Assembly (NCBI RefSeq): GCF_964275005.1
Contig: NC_092695.1
Span: forward strand, 7,469,832-7,533,831
Reading direction: 5' to 3'
Origin: Diadema setosum
Lineage: Eukaryota > Echinodermata > Echinoidea > Diadematoida > Diadematidae
Length of the DNA: 64,000 nucleotides
In this document: one piece after another, positions 1-10,175 of the stretch
How positions within the stretch are numbered: position 1 is the first letter of the stretch
How the letters are laid out: each line of letters starts with the position of its first letter
Program-made: the position numbers and the translations under genes
The notes under the pieces: model-generated
Seen by the model: only the letters and a program-made list of their open reading frames with translations
The model's database searches: none
What the model was told of the DNA's origin: nothing

Positions 1-204
1 GGCCACGCCTTTTATTAGGATCTGTTTGTTTCACCTTGTTTTTGGATAGTCCTATCTCAGCCATTTCGAAACTGATTTTCATCTAATAAACTTTTGATAC
101 CCCTTAGCATTGCATGCTCTTTGACATCTCATAGAGTGGTTTGTGAATATCTTGTAAAATGTTTAAAGCTAAATCCTCACCTCGACCAGAACTGTACACA
201 CCCT
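1..204. mobile_element. Right part of a TTAA-target MITE, cut by the window edge
   Basis: The sequence matches the right arm of the complete element at 51954-52329 and a copy at 38859-39034: a TTTTATTAGGATCTGTTTG block, the GTTTTTGGATA block, then TCTCAGCCATTTC. It ends with CCCT followed by TTAA at 205-208, as the complete copy does. Confidence 0.6.
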
Positions 205-933
205 TTAAAATGTTTAAAAACAGCGCTTAGCTCATTTTGCAACACTGACACTCTTCATTTGTAAGTGGCACTGACAGGCAAGTTCTTTCTAATAAATAGC
301 TGAAAACTGAAATTTGAGCTTCATACCAGAAAGGAATCCTCCACCTCAGACAAAAGGGGAAGTTTTCATGACATGAAAGTGAGAGATAAAAAAGGCAGGA
401 TAAAACTCTTATGAAGTGACATCTATGACATTATTTTTTTGACATCAAAGGATTATAATCAAATAAATGAAATGAAGAGTTTGTTCTCAAAAACCGATAA
501 GTCCATTTTTGAAGATTTTGAAGTACGGTCTCTGTCATAAAGTACAAAATAATATCTTTTAAATGATATATTTTTCACTGGTACATATAAAGGTACATTT
601 TTGAAGTTATGGTCGAAGAAGCAAAAATTTTCTTATTATTCTCTTAATTTTCCTTGACCTTTAATCGCAAATATCTCCATTTGGCAAATATGGACTTATC
701 GATTTTTACGAACAAACTCTTCAAATATTGCATTCTCTTATGGTAATAGGAATTCAATTACTGCATTGAAGCAATTTTCTTCCTTTTTTTTTAAAGGAGG
801 TACAGTAGGTGATCTCTTTTGGATGAAAAACAACAACAACAACAGAGAGCTTACACTACAGTAGTTGCATGTGAGAATATAAAAAACTTCTATGCCCAAA
901 TAATAAGGCATCTCATCACGTTAAAAGCCATAC

Positions 934-1122
934 CTTCTTTTTGATGGTAAGACTGAGCTTGACCGGCGAGACGACATCTGTTGCCAGGGAAACACTCCCA
1001 CTCAGAGTGACGTTTCCCGGCAACTTGATGGGATCCGGGCTGACAGTCACGTCGGCCTGGATCGGGTACGTCTGAGCTTTGCAAGTCTTCCAGTTGAAAG
1101 CAGATACTGCTTCATTGCCCGG
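934..1122 (-). CDS. GM2A: GM2A-like exon 2: N-terminal half of the ML (lipid-recognition) domain
   Basis: 63 codons, phase 0 at both ends. It contains the first ML-domain cysteine (NWKTCKA), the conserved SPDPI..PGNVTLSG strand pair and an NVT glycosylation site. This is the exon that identifies the gene. GC content is clearly higher than in the surrounding AT-rich sequence. Confidence 0.75.
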
Positions 1123-3608
1123 CTGTGGAAACTGTTGATGCGAGCACACACATACAAATACATTGTACATTATCCACACTTTGATTAATTATTTGCTATT
1201 GTTTGACATTGGTGAAGCTTTGAAATACAAAGCCAGTATCAAGAAAACCTACACACTGCATTTAAGTGTTGTCTAAATTACTAGCATGCACTCCTGTTAC
1301 ATTATGGTTGTAAAGAAACTCTTGATACAACAAAGTGAAAATTCAGGTCCCAAAATTATTGTCTATTGTATATCTTTATATACTTTATTGTTTCACTATA
1401 GCAAATTTTGATATAATGAAAGAAAACTGCCAGTTCAGAGGATTTTGTTGTAACAGGAGTTGCCTACTGTAAGGTAAACAATACATGATAATGTAATTGC
1501 TTTGTAATTTTTTTTTTTTTTTTACTATCTATGAGGTTGATCATAAAAGTAAAGTGGCAGATTTTGATAGAGGTAGAACTTTTGTTGGATTTCTCAGGAT
1601 TGTAACAATCATAACATACAATCACTCACTTAACTCTGTATCTGACGAGAGTAAGAAAGGTGATGTGGATCTGTACTGGAGTACCGTAAATATCCAATAC
1701 AGCCGCTATACTCATGCGATTCTTTAATGTGTATCTGTACGTGCTACATCAATTAATCCTGAAATGCTATCAACCTTTCCTTATCTTGAATGAAGCCAAA
1801 CAGCAGACCTTATGGTGTTGCCATTGTTGTTGGATTTTGGGAACAAACATATGAGTACTATTATAGGAGGAGGCAAAGATCTTATCACTTCTTATGTTTG
1901 TATTTCTTCCAATGTCTGTACAGAAAAGTGTTGCCACAATGAATGTACCAGCAGAATCAGCACAGACATCTATTCATCTATAGATGCAATTGTGTCGAGG
2001 AATTTGCATTTTTCCTCCTATAATGGTGGTATAATGGCTACTTTATTAAAGGTATTTTTAAACTAACTGACATCACTGTAAACTGCCAGTGGATGGTGCA
2101 AAAAAGCTAGTGAATCAATTAAAAATACAGAAGAGCAAGTTCAACATTTCACACAAATAAAGCATATTATTGATACATTCTAAAGAAAGTTATTTTTTTT
2201 ACATTAATCAATAATTCCTAATTCTATGTATGAAGAGAAATTTCAATCTTTGTTTTTCAATTGGGTACGTGTTTTTGATGGATGTGGAACGTATGAATAA
2301 AATGTTGTACATGCACGATATGATAGTTGGTTCTGCAGTGATAAAGTGTACACACTGTATGTGCCCGCTTAAACAGAAAGATCCGTCTGTCTGGAGGAGT
2401 CTTTTATATTTTTCATGTTATCGCTCTCCTCCATATGGAGGGGATCCGTGAAGCCAGACGCAGTCTCCGCGGAACATTCCCCGACAGCCAGATACAGACT
2501 GATCTTTCGGTCAAGTGCCCGCTATGCCTGGTACTATTTCACATCTCCAGGCAGAAAACATAATAAAATAAGGGGAAAAGTATTCAGCAAATTCAAACAA
2601 ATGCACATTATATATCTTGTTCATGGACAATAAATTTGTGTGGTGATATGCAGTTGTAGAGGATCAGCAGCATATATTCTATTTCACCCCCAGATGTTAC
2701 GGTCAACGGCAAAATAAGTTCAATAACACCAGCAAAATTCATTTCAGAAGAGAGAAATTATACAATGTATACCGGTACCTTGATTACCCCCAAACAAGCA
2801 AAAGGAATGAGATATTTGAGAAAAAAGGATTGACTCAGGTTCCACAACATGTACCCATGATACTCAAACTAACCTTCACTGCACTGTACGTAGCAAAGTG
2901 TAAAAAGCGGGGGAAAGGTGATCTATACTGCAGCTGAGCTTTTCACGGGCAATATATGTAAGTCACAGAGTAATTTACTCATTAGGCCTACTGCAATAAA
3001 GAAGACGAGCTATTAAGTTTGACTTACACTGGAAACTTACTGAAAGTGAGAGGGCATTACAAGACTAAATAGTCTTTCCAGAAGTCCGACAAAACAGGTG
3101 AATACATACTGCTATTCACTGCATATGTTGCTTGAAATGTCGCACTACCAGCGCGGCGCGCCCTAACAAATCTGAGGGCTACGGGGGCATTTCGTGAAGG
3201 AACTAGTCGGATAAAATATCTGACAAGTCAATTATAATTATCCGACAAGTTTTGAGAAATTCTTTAGTCTGATTGGCTGATTTCTCTGAACTTGTTGGAT
3301 ATAATTGACTTGTCGGACATTTTATCCGACAAGTTCCTTCATGAAATGCCCCCCAGATCGCCGCGACCCTCGCACCCGGGCCACTGACCGGCGGCTATCC
3401 GCCGATACTTCGGACACATTACTTCGGACACTCTCAAGCTTACCTTTCTGTCCCGTGTGATGTACCTCTCGGGTGTTTGAGGGACGCTGAGAAGTTCCAG
3501 CAAGGATCGCACATTTTTCAACTCTTCCTCGTTCTCACCGAATGCCAGAACATTGCTCATGACAGACATGAGGAAAATGGCGAAGAAAGTTTGCCCGAAA
3601 ACCTCCAT
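934..3608 (-). CDS. GM2A: GM2 ganglioside activator-like protein (ML domain), 5' part only
   Basis: Lysosomal activator proteins of this family lift glycolipids such as GM2 out of membranes and present them to hydrolases. Two exons join at phase 0: 3608-3444 (55 codons) and 1122-934 (63 codons). The first begins with an Ala/Leu/Phe-rich signal peptide and ends at a GTAAGC donor. The second follows a TTTCCACAG acceptor, ends at GTATGG, and carries the family signature: FNWKTC, then TVSPDPIKLPGNVTLSG, then SPVKLSLTIKKK. This parallels human GM2A (FSWDNC, LTLEPDPIIVPGNVTLS, SPLKVDLVLEK). Positions 1-933 hold a MITE remnant and no recognisable further exon, so the rest lies beyond the left edge. 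Linking the two exons is inference from phase and order; an extra small exon in the 2.3-kb intron is possible. Confidence 0.68.
2378..2510. repeat. Short element with imperfect terminal inverted repeats
   Basis: GAAAGATCCGTCTGTCTGG at the left is answered by CCAGATACAGACTGATCTTTC at the right. The size, about 130 bp, suits a MITE. It lies in the intron of the GM2A-like gene. No family is recognised. Confidence 0.4.
3184..3354. mobile_element. Fold-back MITE, about 170 bp
   Basis: Two long arms are inverted copies of each other: GGGGGCATTTCGTGAAGGAA at the left against TTCCTTCATGAAATGCCCCC at the right. Inner blocks TCGGATAAAAT and GACAAGTCAATTATA are also mirrored. It sits 90 bp from the GM2A-like exon 1 donor, inside intron 1. 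No coding capacity. Confidence 0.75.
3444..3608 (-). CDS. GM2A: GM2A-like exon 1: signal peptide and N-terminal linker
   Basis: 55 codons starting MEVFGQTFFAIFLMSVMS, a typical secretory signal with likely cleavage after about residue 22-24. An acidic, Leu-rich stretch of about 30 residues follows, with no ML-domain features. The exon ends exactly at a codon boundary before GTAAGC. Confidence 0.55.
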
Positions 3609-4384
3609 CGTTTCACTGGTCAGTCTTCTCTACTTTCACCAAGTAAGAGTTTGCGAATTACTTGGTATGGTTCCTGTTGTGGCTCGGGCAATTCACGAGT
3701 GACAGCTTTTCTGTGTTGCACTTGTTACTTGCTGCACGCTAATGATTGCCAAACGCTGATTCCGTACACGTTGATTCCCAGTCGATATGGAATGTTATTT
3801 TGTGTGAGTGGGTTTATAAATAGGGGACACGCTTGAATGACCACACTGTAACTCTCTGGTTAGGTCACAGTAAGATACAGTTCCGTTGTATAATATATCC
3901 GGATATGAATTGCGTTGCACTACTTGTAATGTACTTGGTATCTAACCAATCGCAATGACCAATCATCAACTTCCTCTACTCTCTGCCCAGTAAACTCCCA
4001 TCAAGACTCCGCCCAATGAGCGTCTGTCATTTTTTATTCCACCAATCATTGTTAGCCCCTCATGAGCGAAACATGGCACATACAAAAAAAACTTATTTGA
4101 TAGGTGCTCTGATGATCATATCGTATCATGTGAGATTGCGCGAGGGCGGAGTGATGTGCAAGAAATACACTATGTGTGTGGGTTTTGTGTGTGTGTTGTG
4201 TGTGTGTGTGGGGGGGGGGTATGGTTGCTTTGTGAGCTTATGTAATTTTTTTTTTTTTTTTTTTTTTTTTAGTTCGGCTTGAGTTCAAATACAATAAATG
4301 TCACGGCCCAGATTTACTCTGCAATGCCTCGAAACCAAATACGTTACAATGAAGATCTCGTATAATTATATTTATTTTATAAAA

Positions 4385-4660
4385 ATATCTATGATAGAAC
4401 CTATGTAACCAAAACTTCGTAACTAAAAACTACAATCACAATGCATTGTTATTGATATGACACTGGCCAAGAGCTAAACATGACATGTAGATCCAAAGTT
4501 CCATGCTAGAAGATGAATTATGTGGCATTTATCATTCTTACTTCTGTAAAGTCTCAATACTTACTTTACATCTATGATGGAACCTATAAATTATAACCAA
4601 AACTTCGTAATCGACTCTAAAAACTGCAATCACAATGCATTATTATTGATCAATGAAAGT
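4385..4660. repeat. Diverged direct repeat, two copies about 180 bp apart
   Basis: ATCTATGATAGAACCTATG, then CCAAAACTTCGTAA and ACAATCACAATGCATTGTTA, recur near 4566-4655 with scattered differences. An old tandem duplication or two copies of an unknown repeat. Confidence 0.45.
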
Positions 4661-4869
4661 GACCAATTACGAGATGACCGTGATCCAAAGTTCGTCTTGT
4701 GGGTTGGATATGAAATAGCTTGTAAGGTATAATGATTAAATTGTTTTGTTGCTGTTGTTGTTGTTTGTTTGTTTGTTTTTGTCACTGCATAAGTGTAAGG
4801 AGATTTGTACATTCCACATCCAGACAGTTGCGTGGCGGTGCGGTTGATTAATTGATTAATTAATTGATT

Positions 4870-4975
4870 GATTGACTTGAATTTATTTCAATTTTGTGTT
4901 CACAATAGAAAAAGAAACAAATATAACTGAGTTACAATGATAATTATTACCATACAATAACACCCTGTCCTTTTT
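4870..4975 (-). mobile_element. Possible 3'-end fragment of a CR1/L2-like LINE
   Basis: ACTTGAATTTATTTCAATTTTGTG followed by an A-rich stretch resembles in style the 3' ends of the LINE copies at 40579 and 50427, read on the minus strand. No coding sequence is left. Weak assignment. Confidence 0.25.
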
Positions 4976-4990
4976 TTTTTGACGCACAAA

Positions 4991-5100
4991 ACAGGGGCGG
5001 ATCCAGGAATTCCGTGAAAAGGGGGCAAGTTTACACATTTTAAGGGGGCGCACGCACCCCTCCCCCATGAGAATTCAAATCGCAAACACTCCGAGGTTGT
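4991..5100. mobile_element. Fragment of a DNA-transposon end (CAGGGGCGGATCCAGG type)
   Basis: The CAGGGGCGGATCCAGGA start resembles terminal sequences often found on hAT-like elements. CAGGGGCGG also recurs at the last bases of the window. Only one end is seen. Confidence 0.35.
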
Positions 5101-5124
5101 AGCATGATGATGTAAATTACAAAA

Positions 5125-5400
5125 TCGGTGATTCAGCACAGTCGGTAGCGCGTCAGCCTCCAGATCCAAAGGACCCGGGTTCGATTCCCCAGTATCCTTG
5201 AGCAACGTTGTGTGCACTATACCGTCCCCTCTTATGAATATGAGGCAAAAACACTCTGTCCCTCGGATAGGACATAATGGAGATCCCGTTGTGTGAGAGA
5301 GTCACAACTCGTGCACGTATAAAAGATCCCGCTTCATTCATTATTCTCAAAAAGCGGGGTGATAAACCCGGTGAAGTGGCCATCACCTATCATAATTATA
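5125..5400 (+). mobile_element. tRNA-derived SINE
   Basis: A tRNA-like head has an A-box-like block (CAGTCGGTAGCGCGTC) and a B box (GGGTTCGATTCC, 5177-5188), spaced as in RNA polymerase III promoters. About 200 bp of non-tRNA body follows, including ATAAAAGATCCC and GGTGATAAACCC blocks that recall conserved central domains of invertebrate SINEs. The body ends before AT-rich sequence at about 5395. Family not named. Confidence 0.6.
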
Positions 5401-6995
5401 AACCCACACAAAAACAGTACTTTTATCTTCAAGCATGAAGCTTGCACTTTATACTGGAAGAAGACTCCTGTAGAATATAGTGTTCATTGTCATTTACTTT
5501 TCCTTTCGGTTAACATGATAGGATTGCAGAAAACATGATAGCCACTCATAACATGCAAGTTTCCTTTTCTTTTTTTTTTTTAAAGCAAATACATGCAACA
5601 TGAAGTACGGGTTACATGTATCTCATGAAGAGAAGTAGGTTCGAAGACACTGTAAGAGCCGAGCAAAGGTGATAAAATGGTGGCGGCTGAATTGAAATGA
5701 AAGTAAAAGTGACTTGATGGTTTTGAAGTGGCTTCTTAGCAGGATCAAGCATTTTAGATTTGGCTTCATTTTGCTGCATTATATGAATATGACTTTTAAG
5801 AGCCTATTATATTGCAACTAACGAGGCTATTTATTTTCTACATCAATTCGCTTTAAATTTAGTTGTGACAGTCACTATTATAGCAACTTGGGACTCGTGA
5901 CTTGATGCTGCGTTGTGATGTTCTCGTTGTTATTTACTTTGGGATTATACAGTTTTACGAGTGTGCGTTTGTGTTACGCGAGACGCGGGACACGTATTTG
6001 ACAGTGCGTTCAAAATATCCGATGCGGCTGAAAGCCTTAGGACCCTACACTATAGAGCTCACACGGGTAACTTATATTTCCCCATAGAGACGTGTGTTAA
6101 AATTCAAAATTCTAAAAATTCTGTACAATAGCTGGGAGAAATGAGGTGTTTCATCTTCACTATCCTGGATAAGTGAGATATACCCTTTCACCCATCAAAT
6201 GTCCAAGGGGGGTTCTTCAGCTCAAACTCTGTCCAAGAGTTTGTAAAGCCAGACTATACGAGTTCTTTTCACTAAAAAATCACTTATTTTCTGTACATGT
6301 ACCCAATCAAATAGACTCCCTTCATTTCCATGAGAAAAGCTTTCATCTTCCAACCAAAATGCAAATTGTAGAAAAATTCATACTCAATATCTGCAGCTAT
6401 TCATTTTTTTTTTTTTTTTTGCCAGACTGCATTTCTGATTTTCAATTATATCTTTTTTTCTTCATTTATTTTAGTGTCTCTGATACGATTTTGTGAAGCG
6501 GTCATAAGGGACATTCCATTTTATTCTCAGGTGTGAGCCCTATAATTGCGTTGATGTATGCTTGATACAGTATATTGGTATTGGATAATGACGTACCAGG
6601 CACGGCCCCGTCACCCGGTGCTTACTGTACATTTTATCTTCCTGTCCAGTCAGTGAGCAAGCACACGCACCTTATGCCGGCAACCACTAAACAAACGTGT
6701 AAACAAAAAGCGACCTGAAGGAAACGCCCACCCGTGATTATATATGTCTTATTGTGACGTATAAAAGCATGAATAAGTCAACGATATAGACAATTTTGTT
6801 GCTCTTTTTGCAAGTGAGCAAAATTACATAATTGTGCTTACATGGCTTTACAGAATGCAAGGTGTGGATTTCTTCCAAATAATATTTATTTGTTTCCAAT
6901 TTAGAATAGAAGAACATCAATTCACTTCGTATTACTGTACAATAAGAGAATAATTCGTTTAAAGATAACTGAAATAATTGTATATACATTTTCAT

Positions 6996-7495
6996 GTTTC
7001 AATATAACAAGTAAAATAGCAATAGTACAGCAATTACCGAAGAAAAATGGAATTATATTATATCTAAATTTAAAACCCATCCCCCAAAAATAATTCTCCC
7101 TAGCTGACCTTTAACTTCCCTTATACTACTTTACTATGAGCTAAAAAAAAATAAATAAATAAAAAACCCACTCCGCCCATACATAATTACCGATTCTTTC
7201 TTTCACATCCCTACCACTATTATTACCTAAGCACAACAACTCACAAAATCATAAAAAACCCAGTTACCAATATAAACACCCACACTGTAACACAACCACT
7301 AATAAAAACAAACATTAAAAAACCCCAAAAAACCCTCTTTTATCAATATAAATACAAACACCCTAGCACAAGCAGTCATAAAAACAAACATAAAAAACTC
7401 TTTTACGAATATAAACACAAACACCAAAAAGAAACTACATACCAAAAAGAAACCTCACACACACCGAAAAGAAATACCTTGTTGATAATGCTTCT

Positions 7496-7527
<32 letters not shown>

Positions 7528-8101
7528 TCACAAGCTGTAGGCCTATCTTACACAACAGGAGAGAGAGATGAAGGAGAGTTTCAATATAGCAAATAAAATA
7601 GCAATAGTACAGCAATTACCGAAGAAAAAATGGAATTATATTATATCTAAATTTAAAGCCCATCCCCAAATAAATCTCCCTAGCTAACCTTTAACTTCCC
7701 GTATAGGACTATACTATGAGCTAAAAAATAAAGAATAAATAAAAAAACCCGCTCCGCCCATACATAGTTACCAATTCTTTCTTTCACACCCCTACCAATT
7801 ACAATTTTACTATTATTACCTAAGCACAACAACTCATAAAATCATAAAAAACCCAGTTACCAATATAAACACCCACACTGTAACACAACCACTAATAAAA
7901 ACAAACATAAAAAAACCAAAAAACCTCTTTTATCAATATAAACACAAACACCCTAACACAAGCAGTCATAAAAACAAACATTAAAAAAAAAACTCTTTTA
8001 CGAATATAAACACAAACACCAAAAAGAAACTACATACCAAAAAGAAACCAATAAGAAACCTCATACACACCGAAAAGAAATACCTTGTTGATAATGCTTC
8101 T

Positions 8102-8136
<35 letters not shown>

Positions 8137-8190
8137 CACAAGCTGTAGGCCTATCTTACACAGCAGGAGAGAGAGAGAGAGATGAAGGAG
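6996..8190. repeat. 582-bp tandem duplication of G-poor sequence ending in (CA)n and (GA)n
   Basis: The unit at 6996-7577 restarts at 7578 with TTTCAATATAGCAAATAAAATAG and runs in the same order to about 8190. The plus strand is nearly free of G over about 400 bp per unit. Each unit carries subrepeats of the type AATATAAACACAAACACC and ends with a CA microsatellite, then TCACAAGCTGTAGGCC and a GA tract. No reading frame or RNA is recognised. Confidence 0.85.
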
Positions 8191-9435
8191 AGGGAAAGAG
8201 ATAGAGAAAAATTACCATATAGAATAGCTAAATATTTATCTCTCTATTTTCATAATACCTGCTATATACAATATCACAAAAATGCTCAAAATTACATGAA
8301 TGACCACATCTTCCTTTCCTATTATCATATAAAAGTTTGTTTTGTATCTACAACGTTTAACAGTCTCAGTCGGACAAAAAGTTTAATTTCGCCAAGAGAA
8401 ATTAATATATATTTGTCCATGGTTTGTATACATAAGACATGAATGTCCATGAGTACATTCATATCTAAATGACCAGAATGAATTTGAATCACATACGTTC
8501 ACAATGGTCTTACACATCGTGTTATTGATAAAGACAACCTCGTCTTATAGGCAGTACAAGCACTTACAAAATGATATGTAAGCTTAAGATATCAAATATT
8601 TTCCGTTTTATATTAAATTTTCATAGTCAAAATCTGGGTTGTCATGACGATATTGAAAGTCTTCGTGGTCTTTGATCAATTTGTTTGATGTCCATAAACT
8701 TTAACCCGCCTGAACTGTTGTGTCAAAATTGTTGTTGGTTGTTTGTTTTTTTTCCACACGACAGAAAATTTGGTTCAACATTTTTCATGGTAATTTCCAC
8801 GTGCTGGCACTGAAGTAAATAAATCTAGTCCTGCAGACAGAAGTGAGTCGGATTTTCTATTTATTTGCCTCAAAGATAACAAAATAATTACAGGCAGTAT
8901 AAACAGTGCACATGGGCCGTCTTTGCAAAAACTGTGCATTATGTACAATTTGTAGCAAGTGGGACTTGATCACTGCGTGACTTTGAACTTTATATTAATT
9001 GCGGGAATAATGTCCTAAATATTATATAGAGAGCCTTTCAGGTAAACTATTTAGACCCGCATTTATCTCACCAAGATCACATAAACAGCATGCGGCAAAG
9101 AAGTAGGATCTACATTGGGGTAATACAAGGCAACAACCCTGAAAAATGTAGAATGCAAGGCAGCGGTCATGAATATTCCAAGCATTGGCCTTGTATTAAT
9201 TGATATCGGGATTAGTATTGCATTATTGGCAAGCAGTAATGTTATCATGACTATATCTTACCAGCAGGGAGGTGGAAGTAACTGCATTGCTATTACGTAT
9301 GCATATATATTAAAAGTTGTTGGTGGTGCAAGATGGTTTGAATGGCGTTATCTTTCAATTTCGTTTTTTTTATGTTGAGATAATTTCCTCTTCTACTACT
9401 ACTATTGTGCATTTCTTCTTCTTCCTCTTCTTCTT

Positions 9436-9488
9436 AATAATAATGATAATAATAATAATAATAATGATAATAATAATAATAATAATAA

Positions 9489-9524
<36 letters not shown>

Positions 9525-9572
9525 CATTATTATTGTTGTTGTTGATGATGTTGTTGTTTTTATTATTATTAT
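9436..9572. repeat. (TAA)n then (TTA)n triplet microsatellite
   Basis: A run of AAT/TAA triplets changes to ATT/TTA triplets near 9489, making an imperfect inverted repeat of simple sequence. Confidence 0.85.
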
Positions 9573-10083
9573 CGGCATCGGGGCATCATTATCATTATCA
9601 TTATAACCACTACTATCACTACTATCTACTTAAAATGTGATCAGCATCACTCCTATTATTATTTTATCACTGCTTCTATCAATCATCATTATTGTTATTA
9701 TCCGTGTGCTTCTTTTGACAACGTCTACAATCACGAAGGCAATACACATATTTCGAAATATCTCCTGACAATTAAGCCAGGCTCGGTTTATCAAGCGGGT
9801 TTTCTCAGCAGCCGCTGCAGAAAAGGTATCATACCTTCTGTACACTGTCTCAATAGCCATTCGGACGGTTGTTGGATGATAAATGGTCGGGTTGATTAAT
9901 TAAGTAATGTCGGCGTCAATGTGTGGGCGTGACTATAACAAACAAAGAAAGAAATATTCACCAACTGCATTAAAAAAAAAAGAAAAAAAAAACTCTATTT
10001 CTCCAAAACGAGATGATGATAAGCAAACATTCTTGCTGGGGCAGTGCTATATAGGGGTATTGGCTCAAATTTACTTTTGAGTT

Positions 10084-10155
10084 CCCCATCAGTGCCGCAT
10101 GGACGGTGGACTTTTAAATGGAGGTTCCGAGTTCGAGTCCTATCAAATAGGCCCC
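10084..10155 (+). repeat. tRNA-Lys-like fragment
   Basis: GTGGACTTTTAAATGGAGGTT followed by CCGAGTTCGAGTCC looks like an anticodon arm with loop CTTTTAA and a B box. The acceptor stem does not pair. Likely a SINE head or tRNA relic just left of the hAT element. Confidence 0.35.
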
Positions 10156-10175
10156 TACTTACATCCTTTACTATC

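Noticed and set aside
3811-3824. TTATAAATAGG, a TATA-box-like site about 200 bp before the GM2A-like start
   Set aside because: The better match is on the plus strand, opposite to the gene; not enough to call a promoter.
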